This document shows, piece by piece, positions 36,075 through 45,263 of a DNA stretch of 64,000 nucleotides (its first letter is position 1; the number at the start of each line of letters is the position of its first letter). The notes under the pieces are model-generated. The model was not told the DNA's origin. It did not search any database and saw nothing but the letters and a program-made list of their open reading frames with translations. Position numbers and translations under genes: made by a program. The DNA is from Fimbriimonadaceae bacterium (GTDB lineage: Bacteria > Armatimonadota > Fimbriimonadia > Fimbriimonadales > Fimbriimonadaceae): positions 124,001 through 188,000 of the forward strand of contig JAHBTD010000003.1 in NCBI GenBank assembly GCA_019638775.1, given 5' to 3'.

Positions 36075-37532
36075 TTAGAGGCCGCCCCTTCTTGTGGGCT
36101 GTCCTCCACCTATGCCGCCACGAAGCGGTGGTGGATTGCCTCCGCCTCCGCCAGTGCCGCCGCCCCGATCAGGGAGTTCGTCTTTGTTGACCATGACGGC
36201 ACCCTGAACTCCAAAGCCTTCCCAGTTGTCCTCTTCTTCATCCTTGGTTGAAATCTTAAACCAGAAAGCGATGAGGTCGTCTCCAATAGACGTCTTGGCC
36301 TGGGCGTCCCTCTTGCCGTCGCGACTTTCGAGCTTCAGCGTGTCGGCTTCGCCGTCATAAAATGCGGTATGCGACCAAACATGTCGCCATTCGCCTTCGG
36401 GCAGGTCCTGACGCGCTTGGGGGCGTCCAGAGATATTGGCTTTGCGATTGCCGTTGCCGTACCAGTACTCAATCTTTTCAGCAAACACGGAAACCGGATA
36501 CTTGCGAAGTGTGCCTGAATCTTGCGCAGGCGGAGTTCCTTGATCCTGTTTTGGAGCGGCTGGATTGGCGATCTTGATCTCGTCGGGCACGATTGGGTTG
36601 AACGGCTTTAACTCAGTCTCTTCCAGCTTCTCTTGATCTTTGGGCTTGATAAGCATCGTCACGTTGCCCGTCAGGACCGCGCGCTTTTCTTTCCGATAGA
36701 TCACAGCCTTGTCGCAGATTAGATTAGCCTGCCCGCTGTAGTAATAGACTCGTCCGGTGGCTGTCAAGACGTCGGTCTTCTTGTTGAGCTCAACTTTGGG
36801 AGCCTTGACGATGATTTCACCATCGGTTGCGTGTACCTGTTCGTAGGTCGCAATGTCTCCTCGCTGTGAGAAGGACCCCTTCGCATCAATCTCCCATCGT
36901 TTCAGGTCGCCTTGCTTTGGGTCCTGAGCTGTTGAGGATTGAATGTCGAGAGCGGAAGCAAGCATTCCTGTCCACTTGAGCGGTCCTGTCCGATAGGTTC
37001 CTTCGCTAGCTTGATACTCCAAGTCTACGGCCTGAATCTGACCGTTCATCAGCTTGCCCCGAATCGCACCGAAGCTGCGGAGTCTTTCGCTCTGTTCGGA
37101 ATAGGTGAAACCTTCAAGAGTTAGGTCCATGTCTTCGTTGGAGATACGGGCGCCCTCGCGAACGGTAATTACTCCTTGGAAAGCTTTGTAAAACGCCTTG
37201 TTTGCCGAGAAGTTGAACTTGCCATCCTTACCGATCATCACGCCATCGCGAATGCCGGTGAGCTCAAGGTTCTGCCGATCCGACTGGATATCGATCCGCT
37301 TCACAAAGGCTCGTGAAACCAGTCGCTCGCCATCATACGATGTGACCATCACATCTCCAAGCCGCATCGCAATATTGTCGCCGAGGCGCTTTTCTCCACC
37401 CTGTCGATAGCGCTGGAAAGGATCGACCGTCATCAGCCAACTCGCGTAATAGACCGCTCCGAAGACAGTCACGACCGTGAGGGTTGCCTTCAACGTGAAT
37501 ATTGCGAATCGCTTGCTAAGGGATCGATACAT
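36075..37532 (-). CDS. LptA/LptC (OstA-like) periplasmic protein, inner-membrane anchored
   Basis: 485 residues. An N-terminal membrane anchor (FTLKATLTVVTVFGAVYYAS) is followed by beta-jellyroll segments of the OstA/LptC type: NLELTGIRDGVMIGKDGK, VITVREGARISNEDMDLTLE, EIIVKAPKVELNKKTDVLTA and VIYRKEKRAVLTGNVTMLIK. In diderms LptC and LptA carry lipopolysaccharide between the membranes. At 485 residues it is much longer than either (about 190), so it may be a fused bridge. The last 45 residues are Gly/Pro-rich. The start overlaps the upstream lipoprotein stop by 17 bases and the stop is three bases from tatD. Confidence 0.65.
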   Translation of the reverse strand: MYRSLSKRFAIFTLKATLTVVTVFGAVYYASWLMTVDPFQRYRQGGEKRLGDNIAMRLGDVMVTSYDGERLVSRAFVKRIDIQSDRQNLELTGIRDGVMIGKDGKFNFSANKAFYKAFQGVITVREGARISNEDMDLTLEGFTYSEQSERLRSFGAIRGKLMNGQIQAVDLEYQASEGTYRTGPLKWTGMLASALDIQSSTAQDPKQGDLKRWEIDAKGSFSQRGDIATYEQVHATDGEIIVKAPKVELNKKTDVLTATGRVYYYSGQANLICDKAVIYRKEKRAVLTGNVTMLIKPKDQEKLEETELKPFNPIVPDEIKIANPAAPKQDQGTPPAQDSGTLRKYPVSVFAEKIEYWYGNGNRKANISGRPQARQDLPEGEWRHVWSHTAFYDGEADTLKLESRDGKRDAQAKTSIGDDLIAFWFKISTKDEEEDNWEGFGVQGAVMVNKDELPDRGGGTGGGGGNPPPLRGGIGGGQPTRRGGL

Positions 37533-38388
37533 TAGCTTGTATAACCTGATTGGGAGCGGTCAGCGTCACAATTTGTGGACTGGACGTTGAAGCTCCCTTC
37601 TCGCCGACCACGGTGTAAGTGCCCGGGTTCACGAAGAAGTAATACTTCCCGTCCGCTCCAACGTTAAACACGCGAACATCTACTCCACTTAACTTAAGAC
37701 GAATAATCGAGCCAGGCGCTCCACCGGGTGCGCTAACGATGCCCCAAATATTGTACGGAGCAGGCGGCGGGTTTGGATCGCTTAGCGGCGTCATGAGGAT
37801 GTCCCCGACATCGACGATCCCTGAGGAGGCGGTGTGAGGTTGTGTACTCCAGTCCGTTTTTAGAAATCCGGTCGCTTTAGCAGTTCCCAGAATTCCCCAA
37901 AAGGCGGTTTGAGTGGCGCTGGAATAGGCCACATTCGTGAGGATGAAGTTGCCGCTTGCATCGGTAACGGCATTCCGCCCGGCAAACGAAACCTGAGCGC
38001 CACTGATCGGGTTACTGTTTGAGGCATTGCGTATCGTGCCTTGAACCGACACCTTCTCAGGTCCGATCCACAGATCGCCCACGTCAGTCACACCATTAGC
38101 GCCAGCAAAGGTGTATGTGAAAGCACCAAATCCAAGACCGAGGGTATCAATCAAGAGCCCTGTCGTCCCTTTGGGCACAGTCAAATTAAAGGAGCCGTCG
38201 GCGGCGTTTGTAAACACGCTCGTTTGTCCGACCTGTACCGAAGATGCCGGGTTGGGAGGTCCTCCTGTCACGACGTTGAGAACGCGGCCTGTGAGAGTCG
38301 CAGAGCCTCCTCCACCGCCTCCTCCGCCGCATCCAAAAGCAACGACGAGAAGGCTAATCGCAGCCAAAAGTAAAAGCCATGTTCGCAT
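37516..38388 (-). CDS. Lipoprotein with carboxypeptidase-regulatory-like repeats
   Basis: 290 residues. The signal peptide ends in the lipobox VVAFGC, followed by eight Gly, a spacer style repeated in the lipoprotein at 41255. Three Ig-like beta-sandwich units follow: residues about 30-115, 115-200 and 205-290 (ATLTGRVLNVVTGG, SVQGTIRNASNSNPISGAQV, NIWGIVSAPGGAPGSIIRL), each like the carboxypeptidase regulatory or Cna-B fold that often binds surface components. The start codon shares one base with the stop of the large secreted protein upstream (TAATG), so translation is coupled. No enzymatic motif is seen. Confidence 0.75.
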   Translation of the reverse strand: MRTWLLLLAAISLLVVAFGCGGGGGGGGSATLTGRVLNVVTGGPPNPASSVQVGQTSVFTNAADGSFNLTVPKGTTGLLIDTLGLGFGAFTYTFAGANGVTDVGDLWIGPEKVSVQGTIRNASNSNPISGAQVSFAGRNAVTDASGNFILTNVAYSSATQTAFWGILGTAKATGFLKTDWSTQPHTASSGIVDVGDILMTPLSDPNPPPAPYNIWGIVSAPGGAPGSIIRLKLSGVDVRVFNVGADGKYYFFVNPGTYTVVGEKGASTSSPQIVTLTAPNQVIQANVSIP

Positions 38389-41177
38389 TAGAATGAATTG
38401 TTGTCGACGATAATGACGATCGTCTTCTCCGTTTTTGAAGTCGTGAAGGTGTACTCGAAGCTGCCGGTAACAGACCGATAGCTTGGTGTGTCCAGGTCTC
38501 GGAAAATATATCGCTTGAGCTTGCCTGTTTCCGGGTTGATTCTGACCCAGTAGCGTTGGTTCTTCTTGAGCCCGGTTAGGTTGATTTTGTAGACCTGTGG
38601 TGCGGGAGCTTTGCGCGTGTCCCGGTACAGCCCGCCCTCAACCGCGACCTGCATCCCTTGACTAAAGGCCGGCGGGAAGGCCGTGTCCTCTTTGGGATCG
38701 AAGGATGATGTCGCTGTCGCCGACCCTCCTACAATAACGCTCGATTCACGGTACCAATCGGTAAGAGTGACCCGCAGGCCCCAGTTCGATGGGGATGGGA
38801 CAGGCACGGCGCTCAATTGGGCGCTTCCCGGCAGCAATGGGGTGGCTGGAGTAAACAGCAGGCTTGCCCCTTCAGCAGCCAAAACGCGGATAAAGTACAT
38901 TTTTCCGGGCTGGAAATTTGTTGCTGCGGTCATGGACCCAGTCTCAGGAAAGCCACTAGCCGCGTCCGGCGCTCCGGGGCTAAATGTGAAGAAATCAGGG
39001 CTAAGAACTGGACCGATCGCATCGGCAAACGCTAGCGGTGAGTCCGCCGCAACAACAACGCGAACTCGTGAAGTTGGGACGACTTCATTGATCGGGGTTG
39101 TGATCATGTTCCAGCCTGGGCGTAGCGCGACGGCAACCGATGTGCCAGGGTGGTTGCGACCGAGTACGTTCAAAGCACCAACGGGAGCCGCCATTCGAGC
39201 AAAGTATCCGTTCCGACCGATAAAGCCACCGCCATCAGGGTAGATGTCATATTTGCCCTTTCCTCCGTTCCAACGCGCGGCAAGCACGTCGTTCTCGGGG
39301 ATGCCGAGGACCGTAGAAGGCAGGTTGTCGAGTGGATCGACGGGGAATCCAAAGGAGGAGAGCCCGCCGGGCAAGCCAGTTGTAAACAGCGATTCCCCGT
39401 TGCCAGTACGAAGATCGACAGCAAGTGCGCCTGGACCTTTGTTGACCCTTCGATCGATGACGACCGTGTCGAGCCCCGAAACCGTACTAATCACTTCGAT
39501 TCGGCAGCGTGCCGAGCCAAGAAACTGGGCAGCGGAGATGGTGAACCCAAAAGCGCCGTGAGTGACCGGGATGTTGTCGATCACGGTCGCCCCTATCGTG
39601 ACGCGAACACGAATGGATACGCCTGCACCCGTCGGCACTCCCAACACCGTGCCGTAGAAGTTGCGCGGACTGGGGTTTGAGCCGGTTGAGAAAGCGCCTG
39701 AAGGCACGTAGACACGTGCCATTTTGTCTTGGACAGGGACGTCTACGGCGACTCGGTAGGGTTGCCCCGCATATAGATTGCTGAAGTTCGGGGCGAGAGA
39801 ACCATATGCGCCACCAATATCCATACGCTCATCCTGAGCACTTGGGAAAAGGCGATCATACACATCCGTCCAGAAGATGGGATAGCTCACGCCGCTGCTG
39901 AGGATTTCGTTGCCATTTGCCAGCGTCTCGAACCAAGTTGCCTGAACGAGGTAAACGCCAAAGTCGCTCGTACCGCCATCGGCAAACAAAGGCAGCGGCT
40001 GTAGAAGAAGCTTCTGCCCCACGAGGTCTTGTGTTTGCAAAATGAACTGTCGTCGGTACCACTGGGCGAAGCTGAGGCCTTCGATGGTTGCATTCGGACC
40101 GCCGTTCAGTGTGTCGATAACGTTTTGACCCAGGGCAAGCAAAGCAGGGATGTTTCCGGCGATGCTTGGGTCCGCGTAGAACGCTTGATTGAATTGAGCG
40201 GCGAAGCCAGGGAATTCGACAAGCGCTTTTTGCCAAGCCGAACCTGCCATTTGATAACGCAGAAGGTAAATGCCACCAAGGCTTCCACCAATAGGCAAAG
40301 GCACGTCTCTCAGGTTTGGAGCTATGAAACGCTGACCCGAAAGCGCACGCTGGTTGTACCAGTCGTAGAAGTTGCCGACGTCGTAGGTGTTCTCAAGTGT
40401 CTCCTCGACCTTTTCCGCATCTAAGAATGCTGGAAGCGCCCCAGGGGTTCGCACGATGCGCATGGTTGCGGCCCGGACGATGCCTTCTTGGAACGCATCG
40501 AAAGAGTAGGAGCTTCCCCCCAAATAGGCAAGGCAAAGGCAATGGACGAAGTTCACTGCTGTCGCTTCGGGGCTGGAGTAGACAGGGAATCGAATCTCAG
40601 CTTGTCCCGAACCGTTATTGGCGACGAAATAGCCGCCAGCGATGGCATCTCGATCACCTATCGTGGCGTCGAAGTTTCGGACAAAAACGGTGCCGCTTGC
40701 CGCCGGAGTGCCGAAAACAAGGTTCATCGTAGCCTGAGCTGTTGTGAAGGTATCGATGAGCAGTTGTTTATAGCTTGGCAAGAATGCGGTTGACCCGCTG
40801 GGATCGAATGCGAGCGTGATGCTGTTGCCCTGAGGATCAAGTGTTTTACGGCCAGTGCGGCCGGTGAGGGCAGGAGGAAGAGGCACACCATTGACCGTGA
40901 GCTGAACAACAGTCGGCATTGAGAACGGAATGTTTGTGTTGTAGCGTCCGACCCGGGAAAGGGTCTCACGGTTTCTTTGGGTGAGGCTCGATAATCGTTG
41001 GGCGAAGTTTCGAACAGCCAAATCAGAGGCGTTCGTACCGGCTCCGGCGACAAAGAGTGGCGGCACTTCTACGCGGAGAACGTTGCTTTGTGCGAGTGCG
41101 GATGCAGCAAACCCGATGAGAACAACAAGGGCGGCAGGCAGCCGCAAAGAGGTCACTATCCAATTCATCAAATTCAA
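38388..41177 (-). CDS. Large secreted or surface protein of unknown function
   Basis: 929 residues with a clear signal peptide (PAALVVLIGFAASALAQS). I recognise no named domain over the first 420 residues, which look alpha/beta with a long helix near VNFVHCLCLAYLGG. Residues about 490-580 and 650-930 are beta-rich, including the phrase LRPGWNMITTPINEV, common in Ig-like surface proteins, and a last domain (YWVRINPETGKLKRYIFRDL) that ends at the stop. It has no lipobox, LPXTG, PEP-CTERM or SLH repeat, so the mode of retention is unknown. It sits between two lipoprotein genes in the envelope operon. Confidence 0.65.
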   Translation of the reverse strand: MNLMNWIVTSLRLPAALVVLIGFAASALAQSNVLRVEVPPLFVAGAGTNASDLAVRNFAQRLSSLTQRNRETLSRVGRYNTNIPFSMPTVVQLTVNGVPLPPALTGRTGRKTLDPQGNSITLAFDPSGSTAFLPSYKQLLIDTFTTAQATMNLVFGTPAASGTVFVRNFDATIGDRDAIAGGYFVANNGSGQAEIRFPVYSSPEATAVNFVHCLCLAYLGGSSYSFDAFQEGIVRAATMRIVRTPGALPAFLDAEKVEETLENTYDVGNFYDWYNQRALSGQRFIAPNLRDVPLPIGGSLGGIYLLRYQMAGSAWQKALVEFPGFAAQFNQAFYADPSIAGNIPALLALGQNVIDTLNGGPNATIEGLSFAQWYRRQFILQTQDLVGQKLLLQPLPLFADGGTSDFGVYLVQATWFETLANGNEILSSGVSYPIFWTDVYDRLFPSAQDERMDIGGAYGSLAPNFSNLYAGQPYRVAVDVPVQDKMARVYVPSGAFSTGSNPSPRNFYGTVLGVPTGAGVSIRVRVTIGATVIDNIPVTHGAFGFTISAAQFLGSARCRIEVISTVSGLDTVVIDRRVNKGPGALAVDLRTGNGESLFTTGLPGGLSSFGFPVDPLDNLPSTVLGIPENDVLAARWNGGKGKYDIYPDGGGFIGRNGYFARMAAPVGALNVLGRNHPGTSVAVALRPGWNMITTPINEVVPTSRVRVVVAADSPLAFADAIGPVLSPDFFTFSPGAPDAASGFPETGSMTAATNFQPGKMYFIRVLAAEGASLLFTPATPLLPGSAQLSAVPVPSPSNWGLRVTLTDWYRESSVIVGGSATATSSFDPKEDTAFPPAFSQGMQVAVEGGLYRDTRKAPAPQVYKINLTGLKKNQRYWVRINPETGKLKRYIFRDLDTPSYRSVTGSFEYTFTTSKTEKTIVIIVDNNSF

Positions 41178-41254
41178 ACCATCCCAAAGAAAAACGCGGG
41201 CCGGATATTGTCCGGCCCACGGACACCTACAGCTTCGACGGCTGCAGGGCGATG

Positions 41255-42577
41255 CTAGTTCGCTACGAAGCTGCCGATGGCGCTCAGCGACTTCGAGTCG
41301 CCGCCGTTCGCTTCAGCAAGAACGATGTAGTAGTAAGTTTTACCTGCCTGAAGGCTCGGCCCGGTGTAAACCTGGGACAGGCCGGCTGTCGGAGTGCTGT
41401 TCGTATTCCAAATCGATGAAATTCCGATGCTCGGGTACTTGTCGAACAGGAACACCTTGTATTCCTCCGCATCCAAACAGGCATCCCAACGGAAGGTAAG
41501 CGGACCAAACAGTGGCGACCGCAGCACCATATCACCAAGTGTATGCACCCCGTATCGGTTGCTGAAATTGCTCTCAGAATTGAATGTGTCCGGGAAGTTC
41601 GTGCCCAAAGACGTGATCTCGTAGTAGTAGTTTCTCCCTTCGATGAGTTCGGCGCTTACATCCGAATAGAAGATCGTGATGGGGTCTCGCAAAAAGTCTA
41701 CTGCTGTGCTGACGCCTCCCGAGGTCGTTGCGCGATAGATGCCGAATCCAAGCAGATTGTCGTCGTAGCTGCCGGGAAGCGGGTCCCAATAAAGATCGAC
41801 TTCGACATTGTTTCCGAGAATCGTATCTCTTCCGGAGGCTGGACGATTCCCTCGGCGAGGGTCGATCATTCGCTTGATGTACTCGTAAGTTCGGTTCACC
41901 TCGCTGTCGCGCGTGATCTCCTTAGGAGATGTCCAAGCCACGGCAACAAGGTTTTCTGGTGCGGGCATGACCGGATTCGTCGAATCCTTCACCGTAAAGT
42001 CAAATCGCTTCAATTCGCCGGGGCTCATCGTTGCTTGACCAAGGTCGTTGTCGTAAGTTCGTGCGCTTGCAGTGAGCAAGTAGGTGACTCCCGATGCCAA
42101 CTTCTCGATCCTATAGTCTCCGTCGGCGTCAGTGATCGCAATGGCGCTTGAAAGCGCGTTGCCGTAGGCGAAGACGCGAGCTCCTTGGACAACATGCCCG
42201 GAAGAATCCCGGACTTTGCCATGCAGCGTTGCAGTCTGATCGTTACGAACGAGCGCGATATTCAAGCTCTTGGAGCGTTCACCGCGAAAGATGGCGACGA
42301 CGTTTTGTCCAACCCACTTCAAACCATCACGGCTGACCTCGGCTCGGATGGTGTGGTTGCCTTCCGGTACACCGGATAGCACGTAGATGCCAGCAGAATT
42401 CGATGTGGTTTCGCGACTGTTTGAGAACACCTTGGCCCCTCTCACAGGGGAGCCGTTAACATCGGTGATTACGCCGGAAACTTCACCCTTGAACTGGGAG
42501 CCCGTGCCTCCGCCGCCACAACCCACGACCACGCTGAGAATCAGGATGGCAATTGAGCCTAAATAGAATCTTTTCAT
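41255..42577 (-). CDS. Lipoprotein with carboxypeptidase-regulatory-like and fibronectin-type domains
   Basis: 440 residues. Signal peptide with lipobox LSVVVGC followed by Gly-rich GGGGTGS. Residues 30-115 and 115-200 are carboxypeptidase-regulatory-like sandwiches (GVITDVNGSPVRGAKVFSNS, GKVRDSSGHVVQGARVFAYG). The C-terminal 240 residues contain two FnIII-like modules (VDLYWDPLPGSYDDNLLGFG, LTFRWDACLDAEEYKVFLFD). Such proteins are adhesive or structural at the cell surface. It lies between the outer-membrane barrel and the large secreted protein, 45 and 77 bases from each. Confidence 0.75.
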   Translation of the reverse strand: MKRFYLGSIAILILSVVVGCGGGGTGSQFKGEVSGVITDVNGSPVRGAKVFSNSRETTSNSAGIYVLSGVPEGNHTIRAEVSRDGLKWVGQNVVAIFRGERSKSLNIALVRNDQTATLHGKVRDSSGHVVQGARVFAYGNALSSAIAITDADGDYRIEKLASGVTYLLTASARTYDNDLGQATMSPGELKRFDFTVKDSTNPVMPAPENLVAVAWTSPKEITRDSEVNRTYEYIKRMIDPRRGNRPASGRDTILGNNVEVDLYWDPLPGSYDDNLLGFGIYRATTSGGVSTAVDFLRDPITIFYSDVSAELIEGRNYYYEITSLGTNFPDTFNSESNFSNRYGVHTLGDMVLRSPLFGPLTFRWDACLDAEEYKVFLFDKYPSIGISSIWNTNSTPTAGLSQVYTGPSLQAGKTYYYIVLAEANGGDSKSLSAIGSFVAN

Positions 42578-42622
42578 TGTGATTTAACTTACGCGTAGAA
42601 AGGTTCTTCGTTACACCAATCC

Positions 42623-45202
42623 CTACCGAGGAACAAACGTAAATGTAAGTTCTACATCGAATCCCCGAGACCGATAAGCTCCCGCCGAACCTCCTGCGAT
42701 GTTCTCTGTATTTCGGACAGTGTAACTTGTCCGAAGGGCGATGTTGCGCCAAATTTGGAATTGATGGGCAAGACTCATGTAAGTATCCGTCTGCCCAAAG
42801 TCGCCTGTAGAGCGTCCGTGCCCAAAATCAGCGATTAAGGAGTGCCTTCCACCTAAGTAATAGCCGAAGTATCCGCCGAAACTCGTCGAATCCTGTTTAT
42901 ATGTGCTGTTACCGCCAGAGAGAAGAAGGTTCAGCCCAAGGCTGTAGGAAAATCGTCCGGGCGATCCGTTAAAGCCGAGGTCGAACGTTGTGGCCTCAGA
43001 CTTAATGCTTGATGATACAAATTTGGTCGCACTGTTGGTGAAGCCGACTCCGAGATAGTGAGACTTTCCAAGGTCTGCATCAAATCGCGTCGAGAAAGCA
43101 GTGGTTTCGGAGTTTGAACTGACCGATCCTTTGGCGAAGGAATGTGTCGCATCAAAGCTCATGCTGTAGCGGTCGCTAAGAGCGTAATGCGAATCAAACC
43201 TCCACAGCTTGATCTTCGTAGCGGTCGTGGCGCCCAAGCCGCCGTTGTTTGAGACACCGCCGCTAAAACCGTTTCCTCCATAGCCTAAGCCATCACCAGT
43301 AAGGAATCCTCCCAAGGCTGCGAGTGCACCCGAATCGCTTGTTGTGTTGCTCAGATTCATGCGGAGGCGGTTGTTGGGGGCGTAACTGATGCTGAGCGAA
43401 TAGTCTTGACCTTCGCCAATTTTCTCACCGTCATTCACCCGGTTGAAGCTGGTTCGAGCGGAAACGGCAAGCCCGCGCCCTGCATTGTAGGAGGAATCGA
43501 ACCGCACCGAAAAGATATCGAAGTCTCGGGTCTCGGTACTGGATCCGTTTATGAATGGCGCTTTGCCTGCTTGTTGCTCAACTCCAAAAGTCGTCCGAAG
43601 CTTTCCAACGTTCTTGCGGCTGGAAAGAAAGATGCTGTCGAGTTGAGAGTCTTGGTCCTGATTTCGGGTGCGGATGCGATTGTAAGTCAGTTCAACGGGC
43701 AGTCCCTTGGTGGGTGTGTAGTTTGCCGAATTACGCAGTGCCGTAGATCTCGCATTGCGAAACGAAATATTTCCAAGCAGGTCCGTTTGCCGGATGCTCA
43801 CAAGGCTGTTCGTGAGCTTCGTATCCAGATTGTAGGGGCCGTCTCGAAAGGTCAGCCCGATGTCGGATGCTTTTTCGTTTCGGTTAAAGCCGCGGGTCTC
43901 GATATTGACGTAGCTATCGGGTACGTCTCGGACACCGGCGCTAAGCGCGATCTTTCCAAAATCGTACCGACCCTCAATGCCCCTGGCTGTTCCTTCCAGA
44001 GGCGTGACTGGGCTCTTGAGCTTTCCCGTTGCTTGGCTGTATTTGATGAAGCCGCGTCGTCCGTTGTTGCCGAGGGGAATCCGGTAGTCAAAACCGATGA
44101 CTTGTCGGTCGCCATCCACAGTTTGAGTCGGCGCGGGCGTGTAGACCACGCTGATCGTGCTTGAAAAAGGCACGAACTTGTCGAAGAAGAAGATCGATGG
44201 GTTGCTCGTATCGAAGTGGTAGTCAACGCCTTCAATCTGCAAGACACCATCTAAGCGAACGATAATCGGCTGTGATTGAAGAGGCTGGAATTGAAGAAAG
44301 TAGGGCGTGCTCGCTGCACCAGATCCTTGTAGCAGTTCTTGCCGAGTGCTGAGAGTGCTGCCGTTCCCCGTCTTTTGCTCCATCCAGGTCAGACCGATCT
44401 CACCCATTCTCCCCATGTTGTAGGAGGCGCCTCCAGCGAGAATCTTGCCCGCGTTTGTATTGAATCCTAGGGCCTCAAAGCTCACAGAGATGGTGCTCGT
44501 TGGAGAGATCAGCTTGTTGACGAAGGTGATCGTTCCAATCTCGTAGCTGATGACGTAGTCCTGTCCGAGTCTTTGGGTGACACCATCGACCCGCACCTCT
44601 TCTGAGCCTTTTACGATTTGAGAAACCTGGAGATAGTAAGGGCCTGATGAGTTGTTGCCTTGAAACGAAACGGTGCGTGCGCTTCCTCTTGTCTCACTGG
44701 TGACAGCCTGAACGCGAAGTCGTCCGCTTGTAATACCGCCCATTGCTCCGCGCAGTGTTTTGCTAAAGGAGGCGAAACGGTTCGTGTTCAGAAGGGAGCC
44801 CTGGATGTCACCGTAGCTCACAAAATAATCTTTCTTGCGATAGTCGAGCGTGTAACGTTGTGTCTGAGGATCGGCGTAACGGCTGGGGTCGAGAGTGGCC
44901 TCAAAGTTGAGAACACCGAGGACATTTCGTCCACTGATTGAGATCACTCCAAGGTCCGTAAACCGCCTCTCACCGAACCCTCCGTAGGTGAGAGTATTGA
45001 AGGTCTCGACATCGCCGCTTACGTCGTGGTCGTGGTAACCAAGGGTTCGTCGACCAGTGATTTGGATGCGGTCGACGATATTTTTATTGACCCACTTCCA
45101 AGTTGAACCCTGTCCCGCAAACGCAACGGGGTGCACACACAGGCCAATACTGGCCAGTGCAGCAATTCTCAGAGGGCGCTGGAAGCAAATTTTGGAAAGC
45201 AT
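42623..45202 (-). CDS. Large outer-membrane beta-barrel protein
   Basis: 859 residues with a signal peptide (RIAALASIGLCVHPVAFA). Residues 360-859 show the alternating pattern of a barrel of about 24-26 strands (YSLSISYAPNNRLRMNLSNT, FDVELTFTFVPR at the end). Two repeats precede it at about 183-246 and 298-355, each with VRVDGVTQRLGQDYVISYE or VRLDGVLQIEGVDYHFDTS followed by STISVSFE or STISVVYT. This DG..L..G.DY..D motif is known from SprA-like and usher-like outer-membrane proteins. It is good evidence that the organism is diderm. The gene follows csaB after 61 bases in the envelope operon; its cargo or partner is unknown. Confidence 0.75.
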   Translation of the reverse strand: MLSKICFQRPLRIAALASIGLCVHPVAFAGQGSTWKWVNKNIVDRIQITGRRTLGYHDHDVSGDVETFNTLTYGGFGERRFTDLGVISISGRNVLGVLNFEATLDPSRYADPQTQRYTLDYRKKDYFVSYGDIQGSLLNTNRFASFSKTLRGAMGGITSGRLRVQAVTSETRGSARTVSFQGNNSSGPYYLQVSQIVKGSEEVRVDGVTQRLGQDYVISYEIGTITFVNKLISPTSTISVSFEALGFNTNAGKILAGGASYNMGRMGEIGLTWMEQKTGNGSTLSTRQELLQGSGAASTPYFLQFQPLQSQPIIVRLDGVLQIEGVDYHFDTSNPSIFFFDKFVPFSSTISVVYTPAPTQTVDGDRQVIGFDYRIPLGNNGRRGFIKYSQATGKLKSPVTPLEGTARGIEGRYDFGKIALSAGVRDVPDSYVNIETRGFNRNEKASDIGLTFRDGPYNLDTKLTNSLVSIRQTDLLGNISFRNARSTALRNSANYTPTKGLPVELTYNRIRTRNQDQDSQLDSIFLSSRKNVGKLRTTFGVEQQAGKAPFINGSSTETRDFDIFSVRFDSSYNAGRGLAVSARTSFNRVNDGEKIGEGQDYSLSISYAPNNRLRMNLSNTTSDSGALAALGGFLTGDGLGYGGNGFSGGVSNNGGLGATTATKIKLWRFDSHYALSDRYSMSFDATHSFAKGSVSSNSETTAFSTRFDADLGKSHYLGVGFTNSATKFVSSSIKSEATTFDLGFNGSPGRFSYSLGLNLLLSGGNSTYKQDSTSFGGYFGYYLGGRHSLIADFGHGRSTGDFGQTDTYMSLAHQFQIWRNIALRTSYTVRNTENIAGGSAGAYRSRGFDVELTFTFVPR

Positions 45203-45263
45203 AGGTAGGCGGCTGCCAATTCTATTCAGTTTGACTGGCGGGGCGAGGTCTATGGTTCGCCGA

